From assembly GCA_027484085.1 (NCBI GenBank), contig JAIXQF010000004.1, positions 258,162 through 322,161 on the forward strand: a stretch of DNA of 64,000 bases. The letters run 5' to 3'. The translations under genes were made by a program, and so were the position numbers. The notes under the pieces are model-generated. The model saw only the letters and a program-made list of their open reading frames with translations, was not told where the DNA came from and ran no database searches. Positions 17,596 through 28,066 of the stretch are shown here, piece by piece (the first letter of the stretch is position 1; the number at the start of each line of letters is the position of its first letter). Origin of the DNA: Actinomycetales bacterium. Lineage in GTDB: Bacteria; Actinomycetota; Actinomycetes; S36-B12; UBA5976.

Positions 17596-19041
17596 ATGGC
17601 CTTAGGACCAAATGACTTCAAAGTTGCTGACCTTTCGCTAGCCGAATATGGTCGCAACGAAATCCGATTAGCCGAAAACGAAATGCCAGGCCTAATGGCG
17701 ATGCGTGCTGAGTTCGGAGATTCAAAGCCACTTAAGGGTGCTCGCATCATGGGTTCCCTTCACATGACCATTCAGACTGCAGTTTTGATCGAAACCTTGG
17801 TAGAACTTGGTGCAGATGTGCGCTGGGTATCCTGCAACATTTTCTCAACTCAGGATCACGCAGCTGCAGCGGTAGTTGTAGGTCCAAACGGAACTGAGGA
17901 AGCTCCAGCTGGAGTTCCGGTTTATGCGTGGAAAGAAGAAACCCTAGAGGAATACTGGTGGTGCACTGAGCAGGCACTTCGTTGGCCAGGGCACACAGGA
18001 CCAAACATGATTTTGGATGATGGCGGCGACGCCACCATGTTGATCCACAAGGGAACGGAATTCGAAAAGGCTGGATTTGTTCCGGATCCGGCTGGCGCAG
18101 ACTCCGAAGAATACGGCGTAGTGCTGTCGCTGCTTCAGCGTTCACTCGCCGAAGATCCACAGCGTTGGACCACAGTTGGTTCCGAGATCATGGGTGTCAC
18201 CGAAGAAACCACAACTGGTGTACTTCGCCTGTACGACATGTTCCGTGAAGGAACTTTGATGTTCCCAGCAATCAACGTCAATGACTCAGTAACTAAGTCC
18301 AAGTTCGATAACAAATACGGCACACGCCACAGCTTGATCGATGGCATCAACCGCGCGACCGACACCTTGATGGGTGGCAAGGTTGCTGTTGTAGCTGGAT
18401 ACGGTGACGTCGGCAAGGGTTCTGCAGAATCACTACGTGGCCAAGGTGCTCGCGTTATCGTTACCGAAATCGATCCAATCTGTGCATTACAGGCAGCCAT
18501 GGACGGCTACCAAGTTCTGCCGATCGAAGATGTAATCGATACTGCTGACATTTTCATCACTGCAACAGGTAACAAAGATGTCATCAGCGTTGAGCATATG
18601 TCTCAGATGAAGCACCAGGCGATTGTTGGCAACATTGGTCACTTCGATAATGAAATCGACATTGCCGGTTTGCAACAATACCCAGGCATCAAGCGCCGTA
18701 ACATCAAGCCACAGGTTGATGAATGGATCTTCCCAGACGGTCACAGCATCATCATGTTGTCTGAAGGTCGCTTGCTGAACCTTGGAAATGCAACTGGTCA
18801 CCCATCGTTTGTAATGAGTAACTCGTTCACTAACCAAGTTCTGGCGCAGATTGAATTGTTCACCAAGAATGATGAGTATGAATTGGGCGTTCACGTTCTG
18901 CCTAAGCACCTAGATGAAAAGGTAGCTCGCTTGCACCTCGATGCTCTTGGTGTGAAGTTGACTGAACTATCAAAGACCCAGGCCGATTACCTCGGCGTGG
19001 ATATCAACGGTCCTTACAAGTCAGACCTATACCGTTACTAG
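17596..19041 (+). CDS. ahcY: Adenosylhomocysteinase
   Basis: A 481-residue enzyme that hydrolyses S-adenosylhomocysteine to adenosine and homocysteine, keeping SAM-dependent methylation running. The NAD-binding loop is [18 protein letters not shown] (about residue 263). Substrate-site segments [13 protein letters not shown] and [12 protein letters not shown] are present, and the C-terminal PYKSDLYRY supplies the cofactor-lid Lys/Tyr. The ATG follows GAGGAG by 8 bases. The CPBP protease gene starts 2 bases after its stop. Confidence 0.97.
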   Translation: MALGPNDFKVADLSLAEYGRNEIRLAENEMPGLMAMRAEFGDSKPLKGARIMGSLHMTIQTAVLIETLVELGADVRWVSCNIFSTQDHAAAAVVVGPNGTEEAPAGVPVYAWKEETLEEYWWCTEQALRWPGHTGPNMILDDGGDATMLIHKGTEFEKAGFVPDPAGADSEEYGVVLSLLQRSLAEDPQRWTTVGSEIMGVTEETTTGVLRLYDMFREGTLMFPAINVNDSVTKSKFDNKYGTRHSLIDGINRATDTLMGGKVAVVAGYGDVGKGSAESLRGQGARVIVTEIDPICALQAAMDGYQVLPIEDVIDTADIFITATGNKDVISVEHMSQMKHQAIVGNIGHFDNEIDIAGLQQYPGIKRRNIKPQVDEWIFPDGHSIIMLSEGRLLNLGNATGHPSFVMSNSFTNQVLAQIELFTKNDEYELGVHVLPKHLDEKVARLHLDALGVKLTELSKTQADYLGVDINGPYKSDLYRY

Positions 19042-19043
19042 GA

Positions 19044-19808
19044 ATGAATCCTTTAACTCCATCCGACGGCGCTTCCGGTTTTCCGGGGGCGCCGTGGGCT
19101 TTTAGGCGGGCAATTGCTCGAGGTGAAGAGTTAAAGATTCCAACTTGGGGCATGGGTGATGCGATCATCGCGTTGCTTGGGGCCATTGGATTAAGCCTGA
19201 TCGTTGGCTTGGTCCTGATGTCACAAAATATTGATCCTGAAAATGGCTGGGGATTGCTAATTGCGTTTAGTTCACCTTGGATTGCACTTGCTGGATGGCC
19301 GATTGTTGCAGCGACACTCAAAGGCAATGGTCCAAAACTAGATTTTGGCTTGACTGCTCCGCGCACGCATCTGCGCTTGGGCTTTGTTGCAGGGCTGGCA
19401 TCCTTACTTACGGCAAGTTTGATTGCAGTCGTTGTCACTCGATTCACTGGACCAATAAGTTCGTCTGCTGGCGACATTGGCTTGAATCAAACCGGAATAG
19501 TTCTCGTGCTGTTCGTATTGATGGCAATGTTTGCCGCACCAATCGTTGAAGAGATTGCATTTCGTGGTTTGCTCTATGGCGCGTTAGCGAAAGCACACAT
19601 TAATGAGTACTTAGTTGTTTTTATTACTGCAGTTGTTTTTGCGCTGTTTCACTTTGAACCTAAGCGCTTCTTCATTCTTTTGGTCATCGGCCTAATCCTC
19701 GGCGAACTTAGGCGCCGGACGGGCAGCACTAGCGCCGCGATTGTGGCTCACATTGTGAACAATGCACCAGCTGCAGTATTCATCCTCGTGAGCGCATTAA
19801 AAACCTAG
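19044..19808 (+). CDS. CPBP-family intramembrane protease
   Basis: A 254-residue membrane protein of the CAAX/CPBP (Abi) family. The catalytic motifs are EEIAFRGLLYG (EExxxR, about residue 172), FALFHF (near 198) and a final HIVNNAP (near 238). Seven or so hydrophobic segments surround them. The substrate is unknown; family members process membrane proteins or peptides. The ATG lies 2 bases after the ahcY stop. Confidence 0.85.
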   Translation: MNPLTPSDGASGFPGAPWAFRRAIARGEELKIPTWGMGDAIIALLGAIGLSLIVGLVLMSQNIDPENGWGLLIAFSSPWIALAGWPIVAATLKGNGPKLDFGLTAPRTHLRLGFVAGLASLLTASLIAVVVTRFTGPISSSAGDIGLNQTGIVLVLFVLMAMFAAPIVEEIAFRGLLYGALAKAHINEYLVVFITAVVFALFHFEPKRFFILLVIGLILGELRRRTGSTSAAIVAHIVNNAPAAVFILVSALKT

Positions 19809-19827
19809 CAACGGGCTCAAGTAGATA

Positions 19828-21018
19828 TTGGCCGATATTTATTCGGGCACAAAGCCAACTAGGCTTAGGAAAGTGAGCATCCCTCGTGTCGGTGTAATTG
19901 GCGGTGGCCAACTTGCCCGCATGATGCAGCCCGCCGCAATCAATCTTGGAATTCACTTACGAGTGTTGTCTGCTACGAGCACTGATAGCGCCGCGCAAGT
20001 TATCCCAGACACGGTAATTGGCTCTCACGATGACTGGGAAGCATTAAAAGCATTTGCGTTGGATTGCGATGTAGTTACTTTTGATCATGAGCATGTCCCA
20101 ACCAACTTTCTTGAGGAACTTCAAAAACTAGGTGTTGCAGTTCGACCAGGGCCGCAAGCTTTGCGCTTTGCTCAAGACAAAATTGAAATGCGAACTGCGC
20201 TCACTGCCGCTGGTATTCCATGTCCGAAGTGGAAAGAAATATCATCGGAATCAGACTTAATCGAATTTGGCGAATTAGCTGGCTGGCCGCTGATTTTGAA
20301 AACCGCACGTGGTGGATATGACGGTAAAGGTGTCTGGGTTGCCAAGTCACTAACTGAAGCACTTGACGTCGTGAAGGAAGTTCAAGCCGCGGGTAACCGA
20401 GTTCTGGCTGAAGAACTTGTGCCATTCACTCGCGAACTTGCAGCTCAAGTTGCTCGCAGTCCGCATGGACAATGCGTTGCTTATCCAGTAGTTAAATCCA
20501 CCCAGACCGATGGCATTTGTCACGAAGTTATCGCGCCTTGTCCAGATTTAGATCCGGAGCGGGCTGCCAAGGCGCAGGCTATGGCGATCAAGATAGCCGA
20601 CTTGTTAGATGTACACGGCATGCTTGCGGTTGAGCTATTCGACACTGGTAGCGAGATTTTGGTTAATGAACTTGCAATGCGCCCACATAATTCTGGCCAT
20701 TGGTCGATGGACGGTGCCGTTACAAGTCAGTTCGAAAATCACTTACGGGCAGTTTTGGATTGGCCACTTGGATCACCAGCACCTACTGGACCGCAGACCG
20801 TCATGGTCAATCTGTTGGGTAAAGATCTTGGCGATCTTCACAGCGCCTTCCGTCACATCATGGCAAGAGACCCAGGTATCAAGGTGCATTTGTACGGCAA
20901 AGAAGTTCGCCCAGGTCGCAAGATTGGCCATGTGAATGCTACTGGTGGCAACATTGAAGACTTACTGCAACGCGCCTGGCACGCTGCTGATTACCTAACG
21001 GGAGTTATTAATGAGTAA
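19828..21018 (+). CDS. purK: 5-(carboxyamino)imidazole ribonucleotide synthase
   Basis: An ATP-grasp enzyme that carboxylates AIR to N5-CAIR with ATP and bicarbonate. [14 protein letters not shown] opens the PreATP-grasp domain; [13 protein letters not shown] is the ATP loop; [16 protein letters not shown] is the C-terminal signature. The longest frame begins with TTG at 19828 (396 residues). GTG at 19873 gives the family-like start [10 protein letters not shown], but its ribosome site sits very close. It overlaps purE by 8 bases. Confidence 0.93.
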   Translation: MADIYSGTKPTRLRKVSIPRVGVIGGGQLARMMQPAAINLGIHLRVLSATSTDSAAQVIPDTVIGSHDDWEALKAFALDCDVVTFDHEHVPTNFLEELQKLGVAVRPGPQALRFAQDKIEMRTALTAAGIPCPKWKEISSESDLIEFGELAGWPLILKTARGGYDGKGVWVAKSLTEALDVVKEVQAAGNRVLAEELVPFTRELAAQVARSPHGQCVAYPVVKSTQTDGICHEVIAPCPDLDPERAAKAQAMAIKIADLLDVHGMLAVELFDTGSEILVNELAMRPHNSGHWSMDGAVTSQFENHLRAVLDWPLGSPAPTGPQTVMVNLLGKDLGDLHSAFRHIMARDPGIKVHLYGKEVRPGRKIGHVNATGGNIEDLLQRAWHAADYLTGVINE

Positions 21019-21541
21019 TGCACTTGTAGGCATCATTATGGGAAGTGACTCTGACTGGGAAACCATGGCTCCCGCCGCCAAACTCCTAGACGAACTTGGC
21101 ATCAGTCATAAGTCAGAAGTTGTCTCGGCACATCGAATGCCAGAAGACATGGTCAGCTATGCCAAGCAAGCCGCAAGTAATGGCTTGCGAGTGATAATCG
21201 CAGGTGCAGGTGGTTCAGCACATCTGCCAGGAATGGTTGCCTCACTTACAACTTTGCCGGTGATCGGTGTCCCAGTTCCGCTAACGCACTTAGAAGGCCT
21301 GGACTCACTGCTATCAATTGTTCAGATGCCGGCCGGTGTACCGGTTGCCACAGTTGGAATTGGTAATGCCAAGAATGCTGGAATCCTTGCCGCGCGAATT
21401 ATTGCTAGTGCTGGTGATGACTTTGCAACTGAATTAACAAAGAAGTTAGAAACGTTTCAAGTAGATATGCGCCAAGTCGCAATTGATAAAGGCGATTCAC
21501 TTAAAGCGCAGCTTGCGAACCTGGCTTCCCAAGATAAGTAA
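21011..21541 (+). CDS. purE: N5-CAIR mutase
   Basis: A 176-residue class I PurE that rearranges N5-CAIR to CAIR, paired with PurK. Signatures: [12 protein letters not shown] (phosphate site), [10 protein letters not shown], and [14 protein letters not shown]. The expected length is about 165-175. The last 41 bases overlap, tail to tail, the convergent UDP-glucose dehydrogenase gene, so the ends of both proteins are encoded on opposite strands of the same DNA. Confidence 0.96.
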   Translation: MSNALVGIIMGSDSDWETMAPAAKLLDELGISHKSEVVSAHRMPEDMVSYAKQAASNGLRVIIAGAGGSAHLPGMVASLTTLPVIGVPVPLTHLEGLDSLLSIVQMPAGVPVATVGIGNAKNAGILAARIIASAGDDFATELTKKLETFQVDMRQVAIDKGDSLKAQLANLASQDK

Positions 21542-22832
21542 CTTGCCATCCGGCGTTACTCCATAGCGCCAAATCTAAACAGTTTCTGCCGTCAATAATT
21601 ACCTTGTTAGCAACTCTCGCTGAAATCATTTGCGGATCAAGTTCGCGGTATTGCTTCCATTCCGTTAAGTGCAAAACTAAATCTGCACCATCAAAAACTT
21701 CTTCAAGATTCTCTATTGCAAGAATCGGAAGGTTACGCCCGCGCACTTGTGGCAACGCAACTGGATCATGTAGTCGAACGTTTGCGCCACCCTTCGAAAG
21801 CAAAAGTGCAATGTCCAGAGCTGGTGAATCACGTATGTCATCGCTGTCTGGTTTGAATGCAGCGCCCAAAATCGCGATGGTCTTGCCAGAAATTGATCCC
21901 AGACTGCGGGTAGCTATTTCAACTACGTAATCTCTTCGAGACTTGTTCACGTCATCGACATTCTTGAGAAATTCAAAGTGTTCATTTAAACCAAGTTCAG
22001 TGGCCCGAGCTCGTAACGCCCGAATATCTTTAGGGAGACAGCCTCCACCAAATCCGATGCCGGCATTGAGGAAACGTCGGCCAATTCTGGTGTCATGCCC
22101 GATGGCGTCAGCTAAAGTGCCGACATCTGCGCCAACTTCGTCAGCCAAGTATGCAAACGCATTTATGAATGAAATCTTTGTAGCAAGAAACGCATTCGCA
22201 GCAACTTTAACTAATTCTGCAGTGGCGTAATCCGTCACCACTAGCGGAGTTTCATCATTTAGTGCAGTGGCATAAATGTCGGTAAGTATTGCAACATCTG
22301 CATCGTGCTTAATTCCCAACACGATTCGATCTGGATGCAAAGTGTCTTGCACCGCAAAACCTTCACGAAGAAATTCAGGGTTCCAAACTAGATGCACATC
22401 TTGTCCAGCAGGAGAGTTATCTACTAAATAATCCGAAATCCATTGCGCGGTTCCAACTGGCACTGTGGATTTACCAACAATCAAACATGGCTTGGTAAGT
22501 AGTGGAGCTAAGGAACGAATAGCAGATTGAATCTGAGAAAGATCGGCAGCGGGTGACTCTGGTGACTGTGGAGTTCCAACGCACAAGAAGTGAACATCAG
22601 CTTCAGCGGCTACATCTACCCATGATGTGGTGAATTTAATTTTGCCATCAGCCAAGGATTCCTTAAGTAATTCAGGAAGTCCCGGTTCATGAAATGGAAC
22701 CGTACCCGCCGCTAATGAAGTTACTTTGGCTTCATCAACATCGAGAGCCACAACATCATGACCCAAGCTGGCCATACAAGCCGCGTGAGTTACACCTAAA
22801 TATCCAGTACCAATTACGGAGATACGTGCCAT
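21501..22832 (-). CDS. ugd: UDP-glucose 6-dehydrogenase
   Basis: A 443-residue enzyme of the UDP-glucose/GDP-mannose dehydrogenase family, which oxidises UDP-glucose to UDP-glucuronate with two NAD+. The Rossmann loop is [16 protein letters not shown]. The catalytic cysteine is in [15 protein letters not shown] (about residue 260). The C-terminal domain has [16 protein letters not shown]. The substrate UDP-glucose would come from GalU at 42715. The C-terminal end overlaps purE by 41 bases. Confidence 0.9.
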   Translation of the reverse strand: MARISVIGTGYLGVTHAACMASLGHDVVALDVDEAKVTSLAAGTVPFHEPGLPELLKESLADGKIKFTTSWVDVAAEADVHFLCVGTPQSPESPAADLSQIQSAIRSLAPLLTKPCLIVGKSTVPVGTAQWISDYLVDNSPAGQDVHLVWNPEFLREGFAVQDTLHPDRIVLGIKHDADVAILTDIYATALNDETPLVVTDYATAELVKVAANAFLATKISFINAFAYLADEVGADVGTLADAIGHDTRIGRRFLNAGIGFGGGCLPKDIRALRARATELGLNEHFEFLKNVDDVNKSRRDYVVEIATRSLGSISGKTIAILGAAFKPDSDDIRDSPALDIALLLSKGGANVRLHDPVALPQVRGRNLPILAIENLEEVFDGADLVLHLTEWKQYRELDPQMISARVANKVIIDGRNCLDLALWSNAGWQVTYLGKPGSQAAL

Positions 22833-22865
22833 GGTTTCAGTTTAGTTAACCGATAGCGTTATCTT

Positions 22866-23867
22866 GTGACGCAGTGGCCAGATGTAGCAGTAGTGATGCC
22901 GGTTCTCAATGAAGAAAAACACTTGGCAGCAGCCATCTTGGCAATCTTGTCGCAAGATTATTCAGGTCAAATTCAAGTTGTGTTAGCCCTAGGTCCATCT
23001 AACGACAGAACCAATGAAGTTGCGGAACAAATATGCGCGGGTGACTCCCGAGTTAGTTACGTTCAAAATCCAACGGGACGAACACCAGAAGGATTGAATG
23101 CGGCGTTGGCTGCTACGACTCAAGAGATCGTAGTCCGAGTTGATGCTCACAGTGAACTATCAGATGGCTACATTCGCCTTGCAGTTGAAACTTTGCAGCG
23201 AACTGGTGCGGATAACGTCGGCGGAATCATGGGTGCCCGCGGCGTTACAAGATTTGAAAAAGCTGTGGCGGCCGCTATGACATCGCCACTTGGAGTAGGT
23301 TCCGCATCCTTCCATACCGGAGGCGAGGAAGGACCGACCGAAACTGTTTACCTAGGAGTTTTCAGACGTAGCGCTTTGGAACGAGTTGGCGGATACGATC
23401 CAGCATTCACTAGAGCGCAGGATTGGGAAATGAATCATCGAATCCGGGAAACTGGTGGAACCGTTTGGTTTAATCCAGATCTTTTTGTTACGTATCGACC
23501 TCGTCCATCAGTGCGCAAACTTGCAAAACAATATTTCGAATACGGAACTTGGCGGCATGAAGTAATGCGCCGTCATCCGGAAACGCGAACTCGCAAGTCT
23601 GCACTTAGGTATTTCGCGCCACCAGTGGCAGTAATGGGAATTGCCACTGGAAGCGTTGCCGCAATCTTAGGAAGTGCGCTGCAAATCTTTCCACTTGCAT
23701 TCTGGGGATTCTTGGCGCCGTTCGGGTATGTGTTACTGACTTTGATTTCATCCGTGACTTTGATTAAGCGAGCCAGAGGCGGGGCACTCTGGCTTCCAAT
23801 AGTTTTGGCCACCATGCAGTTGTCATGGGGGATCGGCTTCTTAACTAGTCGGCCAAAATCTCAATAA
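22866..23867 (+). CDS. Family 2 glycosyltransferase (ExoA-like)
   Basis: A 333-residue GT-A-fold glycosyltransferase with VVMPVLNEEKHLAAAI at the N-terminus and VRVDAHSEL as the DxD-like metal site. EMNHRIRETGG suggests the acceptor-side ED motif. Two hydrophobic segments near the C-terminus (about 255-320) anchor it to the membrane. It resembles ExoA-like enzymes of exopolysaccharide synthesis; the exact sugar is not known. It is divergent from ugd, whose product could supply its donor. GTG start. Confidence 0.85.
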   Translation: MTQWPDVAVVMPVLNEEKHLAAAILAILSQDYSGQIQVVLALGPSNDRTNEVAEQICAGDSRVSYVQNPTGRTPEGLNAALAATTQEIVVRVDAHSELSDGYIRLAVETLQRTGADNVGGIMGARGVTRFEKAVAAAMTSPLGVGSASFHTGGEEGPTETVYLGVFRRSALERVGGYDPAFTRAQDWEMNHRIRETGGTVWFNPDLFVTYRPRPSVRKLAKQYFEYGTWRHEVMRRHPETRTRKSALRYFAPPVAVMGIATGSVAAILGSALQIFPLAFWGFLAPFGYVLLTLISSVTLIKRARGGALWLPIVLATMQLSWGIGFLTSRPKSQ

Positions 23868-23899
23868 GCGTTTCGGCACTTGAAGTTAAGCTACTGGAT

Positions 23900-25060
23900 T
23901 TATCCGTTTCCTTCAGTGCAAGTTGCAGCTGCAGCAGTAATCGAAGTCGTAGTCGGACTTGGTGTAGCGCTTGCCGTTGCACTTGGAGATGTCGATGCAC
24001 CAGGGCTAGCCGATGCAGTTACAACAGGCTCTGGCCAAGGCTTATCCATCCGAAGTGCAGACCATAAATCATTCGCTTCCTCTGTCCACCCGACATTACC
24101 CTTTTCGATAATTTCATAAGGTGTAGTAACGAAGTTGATCTTGCTCGGCTTTAGCGAGCCAAGCGAAAGAGCGAAATCTTGTAGCGCTGCAGTCGAAGCG
24201 AATTCTGGATTGGTTGTAATCGAGCTGGTTACAACATTTAAGACTCGGTAAATCATGGCTGGGTTTGTCATTAAGCCTTTGTCCATCATGCCGCGGATCA
24301 TCGAGGCAATGAATTCTTGTTGGCGAGAAATGCGCCCAAGGTCACTGCCATCACCAAGTGATTCGCGCGCACGAACGAAAGCCAAAGCTTGTTCACCAGA
24401 TATGTTGCTATAGCCGGCAGGAAGATTTAAGCCAGAGCCACCTACGCCAGGAATGATTGGATCGTAGGCAGGCGAAGTCAAGCAAACCTTTACGCCACCG
24501 ATAGCGTCAACAACTTTCTTGAAAGCTTCAAAGTCAACAACAACAAAATTATTTATTCGAACGTTTGTTAGTTTTTCTACGGTCTTAATCGTGCAGATCG
24601 GGCCACCAATTGCAAATGCTGCATTGAATTTAGTTGTGTACGGTTGAGAAGTTCCACCATTTAACTTTGTACATCCTGCGATTTCAACGTAACTATCGCG
24701 TGGAATCGAAACTACAGTTGCAGCCTCGCGACCTTCGTAGATGTGAACTAGCAAAGTTGTATCAGATCTGGCACCCTCAACATTTCCGTAAGAGCCATTT
24801 GAACCCGCTCTTGAATCAGAGCCCATAATCAGAATATTGGTAGCACTTGTGTCAGTCTGGACAACGGTCTCAGGGCGGTCTTGATTGTTCAAGTCACTGG
24901 TATCAATGGCATTGATATTTTTTCCAAGGCTGTTTATTGCATAAACGGCGCCACCACCAAGTGAGGTAGCCAGCAAAATAAGAATTGAAAGGCCTGCCGT
25001 GGCTTTTCGCAGCCAAGGATGAGCGGTTGAAGGAGCTATCGGGGCGCGGTGCTTACCCAT
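23900..25060 (-). CDS. LytR-CpsA-Psr family glycopolymer ligase
   Basis: A 386-residue LCP protein with one N-terminal membrane anchor (about residues 24-46) and an external catalytic domain. LIMGSDSRAGSNGSYGNVEGARSDTT (around 78-103, quoted in part) and VSIPRDSYVEI hold the Asp/Arg residues that bind polyprenyl pyrophosphate, and FVRARESLGDGSDLGRISRQQ is the second signature. LCP enzymes attach cell-wall glycopolymers to peptidoglycan. The C-terminal 45 residues are Ser/Thr/Pro/Ala-rich. GGAG precedes the ATG. Confidence 0.9.
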   Translation of the reverse strand: MGKHRAPIAPSTAHPWLRKATAGLSILILLATSLGGGAVYAINSLGKNINAIDTSDLNNQDRPETVVQTDTSATNILIMGSDSRAGSNGSYGNVEGARSDTTLLVHIYEGREAATVVSIPRDSYVEIAGCTKLNGGTSQPYTTKFNAAFAIGGPICTIKTVEKLTNVRINNFVVVDFEAFKKVVDAIGGVKVCLTSPAYDPIIPGVGGSGLNLPAGYSNISGEQALAFVRARESLGDGSDLGRISRQQEFIASMIRGMMDKGLMTNPAMIYRVLNVVTSSITTNPEFASTAALQDFALSLGSLKPSKINFVTTPYEIIEKGNVGWTEEANDLWSALRMDKPWPEPVVTASASPGASTSPSATASATPSPTTTSITAAAATCTEGNG

Positions 25061-25214
25061 TTTTACTCCTTAGACCTGATTTGAAATCAACAACTGAAAG
25101 TTGAGTGTTATTTCATGTTATGTCATAGAAACTAGATGGAAAAATGCTGCAAGTTAGCGAAGAATTTGCTGAAAAATGTCCGAAACTAGGCGTTAAGTAA
25201 GGCAAAAGAGCCTG

Positions 25215-27320
25215 ATGTTAAGGCAAACTGTAAGTATGCTTCCCCGCAAAAAACATTTACGTGTGCTGTGCCTCTTATTGGCCACCGCGTTTGGGGTCAG
25301 CTCACTAGTATCAGCTCCCTCACAGGCAATCACTGGTTACACGCCACCCGTTACCGTTCAGGGAATTACGCCCAAGCTGGTAACGACATCTATTTCAAGC
25401 TCGGGTACTACTTTTCAATTAGTCGTCCCGGGAACAATCAAACCATTTTCGGTAGTTGGATTAACTTGGGTCGGGACACTGCCTGGTGACACAACCTTTA
25501 AGGCCCGAGTTCGCGAATCAGGTAAATGGTCGGCGTGGAATGAACTTCACTTCAGTGACGATCATGGAGTCGACATCGACAGTCTTGAAGGAGAGGATTC
25601 GCGCTCTGGCACAGATCCACTTATGACTGCGATAGCGGATTCCATTGAAGTGATCATGACCAGCCCATCGGGGGCTACGCCTCATGATTTGAAATTGGAA
25701 TTGATTGGCTCGCCAGAAACTACCCAAGATCGCGCATTGCTAACAAATGTCCGTTCGCTGTCTTTGCCTTACACAGGACCGCCAGCAGTGACACCGACTG
25801 GTGTCATAGTTGCTCGTCCCAACATAGTTTCACGAGCCCAATGGGGTGCAAATGAAACCTGGCGCGATCCGGTACCTCGTATGGGGCAAAAAATTGTTGC
25901 TGGATTTGTGCATCACACTGCTTCCACTAACGATTACACAGCCGAACAAGCTCCGGCCCAAATGCGCGCGCTGTATGCGTATTACACAAAAAGTTTGAAG
26001 TATGCAGACATGGCATACAACTTTCTGGTTGATCAATATGGAACGGTTTATGAAGGTCGCAATGCTTGCACTTATGGAGATCTAAATTTTTGTGATGGAC
26101 CGACTCTTCCGGTTATCGGTGCTCATACCGCTGGGCTTAACCCAAACACATTCGCGATCTCAGCAATTGGAAACTACGACACAAAGGCACCAGCCAATCC
26201 AGCCGCATTAGTGGAATCTATTGCCTCACTTATGGCTTGGAAAATGGCGCCTTATGGGTTGAACCCAAAGGCGACAGCGTCAATGGTTTCTTCGGACACT
26301 TCGGGAAATTCAAAATTTGGCAATGGCGTGACAGCTAAAACGACTGTTATATCCGGCCATCGCGACGTTGGAAAAACGGTTTGCCCAGGTCGTTATCTGT
26401 ACCCATACCTGGGTCAAATTCGTGATCGAGCAACCGAAATTTTGGCACCAAAAATCAGCGATGTTTCCGTTGAGCCTAAATTAGTAAATCAAGATGCAAC
26501 TGGAAATGTGAATGTGAAAGCTACCATTCCAGCAAACGCGAATTGGTCAGTAGAAGTTGTAAATGAAGCCGATGGCCAAATTGTTAATTCAACAACTGGC
26601 ATCCAAGTGACAACAGGACAAATTAAATTTGCCTGGAACAAACTCGATCAAACTGGAGAGTCCCTGCCGGCCGGTAGATACCTCGTATCAATCAAGGCAA
26701 CAGTTGGGCAATCCGTTTTACCAAGTTCAAGTACTCCAATTACTTTGGCTATGCCTCCGAAATTATCAAGCAAAGTTGAAATTAAACGCACTAGTCCAAT
26801 TAAATCCAAAGTCTCGTGGTTAGTAGAAAGTGCCACTGTTTCACCAGTTACTAAGAATGAATTCCGAATTTCGGCTGACGGTAAGAAGTCTTGGAGTAAG
26901 TGGACGGTATCTAAGAAAACACAATTTACAACATCCAAGTGGCGCCGAGGACAGACTTACTATGTTGAGTTCCGCAGCAGCAACTCAATCGGTGTTTCAA
27001 ATGTAGTTCAGAAAAAGATAGTTGTTCCAAGGTATGCACCCCCAAAACCTGAAGCAGTAACCAATGTGACCATGGTGGCATCTGGCGTAAACAAAGTTAC
27101 GGCTAGTTGGACCCAGGCTCCGAGTGAATATGAATCCTTAGGGTTCTTCACTCGGGTATCCGTAAACGGTGGCAAGTGGACGCCTTGGGTAAAGACACCT
27201 GGTCTAGAAACATTTCGAGTCATCGAAACGAAACCAGGAGATCGGGTTCGCATCCAGATTTATGAAAAGAATTTCTCGGGAGATTCTCCATCCGCTATTG
27301 GCAGATTCACTGCAAGCTAA
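25215..27320 (+). CDS. Secreted PGRP-type N-acetylmuramoyl-L-alanine amidase with C-terminal beta domains
   Basis: A 701-residue exported protein. A signal peptide ends near residue 38 (SAPSQA). A conserved N-terminal beta region leads to the amidase domain from IVSRAQWGANETW (about 205): FVHHTAS supplies a zinc His, GTVYEGR follows, and GHRDVGKTVCPG near 390 gives the second His and the Cys ligand of T7-lysozyme/PGRP amidases. A FlgD-like domain (about 430-510, LPAGRYLVSI) and fibronectin-like repeats follow. It likely trims peptidoglycan during growth. The TIGR03089 gene begins at the base after its stop codon. Confidence 0.88.
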   Translation: MLRQTVSMLPRKKHLRVLCLLLATAFGVSSLVSAPSQAITGYTPPVTVQGITPKLVTTSISSSGTTFQLVVPGTIKPFSVVGLTWVGTLPGDTTFKARVRESGKWSAWNELHFSDDHGVDIDSLEGEDSRSGTDPLMTAIADSIEVIMTSPSGATPHDLKLELIGSPETTQDRALLTNVRSLSLPYTGPPAVTPTGVIVARPNIVSRAQWGANETWRDPVPRMGQKIVAGFVHHTASTNDYTAEQAPAQMRALYAYYTKSLKYADMAYNFLVDQYGTVYEGRNACTYGDLNFCDGPTLPVIGAHTAGLNPNTFAISAIGNYDTKAPANPAALVESIASLMAWKMAPYGLNPKATASMVSSDTSGNSKFGNGVTAKTTVISGHRDVGKTVCPGRYLYPYLGQIRDRATEILAPKISDVSVEPKLVNQDATGNVNVKATIPANANWSVEVVNEADGQIVNSTTGIQVTTGQIKFAWNKLDQTGESLPAGRYLVSIKATVGQSVLPSSSTPITLAMPPKLSSKVEIKRTSPIKSKVSWLVESATVSPVTKNEFRISADGKKSWSKWTVSKKTQFTTSKWRRGQTYYVEFRSSNSIGVSNVVQKKIVVPRYAPPKPEAVTNVTMVASGVNKVTASWTQAPSEYESLGFFTRVSVNGGKWTPWVKTPGLETFRVIETKPGDRVRIQIYEKNFSGDSPSAIGRFTAS

Positions 27321-28037
27321 ATGTCAAAATATTTTGAACTATTGCAACTTGCAGTAAAGAGTCGCGGCCCATCTCCACTAGTTACCTGGATAAGCGATAT
27401 CGGTCGAATTGAATTGTCTGCGGTTACTTTTGCAAATGCGGTAAGTAAGGCAAGTAACTTCTTGATTGATGGACTAGAGCTAGACGAGGAAAGTTCGATT
27501 TCTGTCGAACTTGGCAATCACTGGCAATCGCCAGTCTGGCTTGGTACTGGACTAGCCGTCGGCGTCAAAGTGACTGACGAAACCGGAGCAAAAAAGTTTG
27601 GAACTTTGACTGCTGCTCAAGGTTGGTCAGGCGATGCCGAAGACTTTATTGTCGTGAGTCAAGACCCATTTGGGATGCCGGCTAAGGAAGTTCCATTCGG
27701 ATTCGTTAATGGCTCAGCGGAAGTAAGAAATTTTGGTGATTACTTCGCCCCAGCTTGGTCGATGGCATCAAGTGGCATTGCTTTTTCTTCGGCTGCTGAG
27801 AATTACACCTGGGATCAGTTGGTGAAACACACTCTCGAGTTAGCTAATCAGTGCGGAATCAAACCCACACATAATTATGGCCTGCAAGGCGAAGGTAATG
27901 CATTAACAAAAATTGCTTTGCAAGTCGTTTTACCTGTGATCCAACAAAATTCAGTTGTCTTAATTGATCAAGGGAACCCTGATTTAGATGCAATTAGAAA
28001 ACAAGAGAAACTCGAACAATTAGTAGTACTGAGTTAA
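27321..28037 (+). CDS. TIGR03089 family protein
   Basis: A 238-residue actinobacterial protein of the TIGR03089 family, which looks like a shortened relative of AMP-binding enzymes. Recognisable parts are RGPSPLVTWISDIGRIELSAV at the N-terminus and SISVELGNHWQSPVWLGTGLAVG near residue 57. It lacks the ATP/AMP loop and Lys domain of true adenylate-forming enzymes, so no ligase activity can be claimed. It starts immediately after the PGRP stop and precedes the mannose-1-phosphate guanylyltransferase, the usual neighbourhood for this family. Confidence 0.85.
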   Translation: MSKYFELLQLAVKSRGPSPLVTWISDIGRIELSAVTFANAVSKASNFLIDGLELDEESSISVELGNHWQSPVWLGTGLAVGVKVTDETGAKKFGTLTAAQGWSGDAEDFIVVSQDPFGMPAKEVPFGFVNGSAEVRNFGDYFAPAWSMASSGIAFSSAAENYTWDQLVKHTLELANQCGIKPTHNYGLQGEGNALTKIALQVVLPVIQQNSVVLIDQGNPDLDAIRKQEKLEQLVVLS

Positions 28038-28066
28038 ATTCAAAAATCAGTAGTTAGGCTTAATAC

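Noticed and set aside
23880-24119. 79-codon plus-strand frame over the LCP gene end
   Set aside because: It is antisense to the Ser/Thr/Ala-rich tail of the LCP gene; its hydrophobic Ala/Val run reflects that composition.
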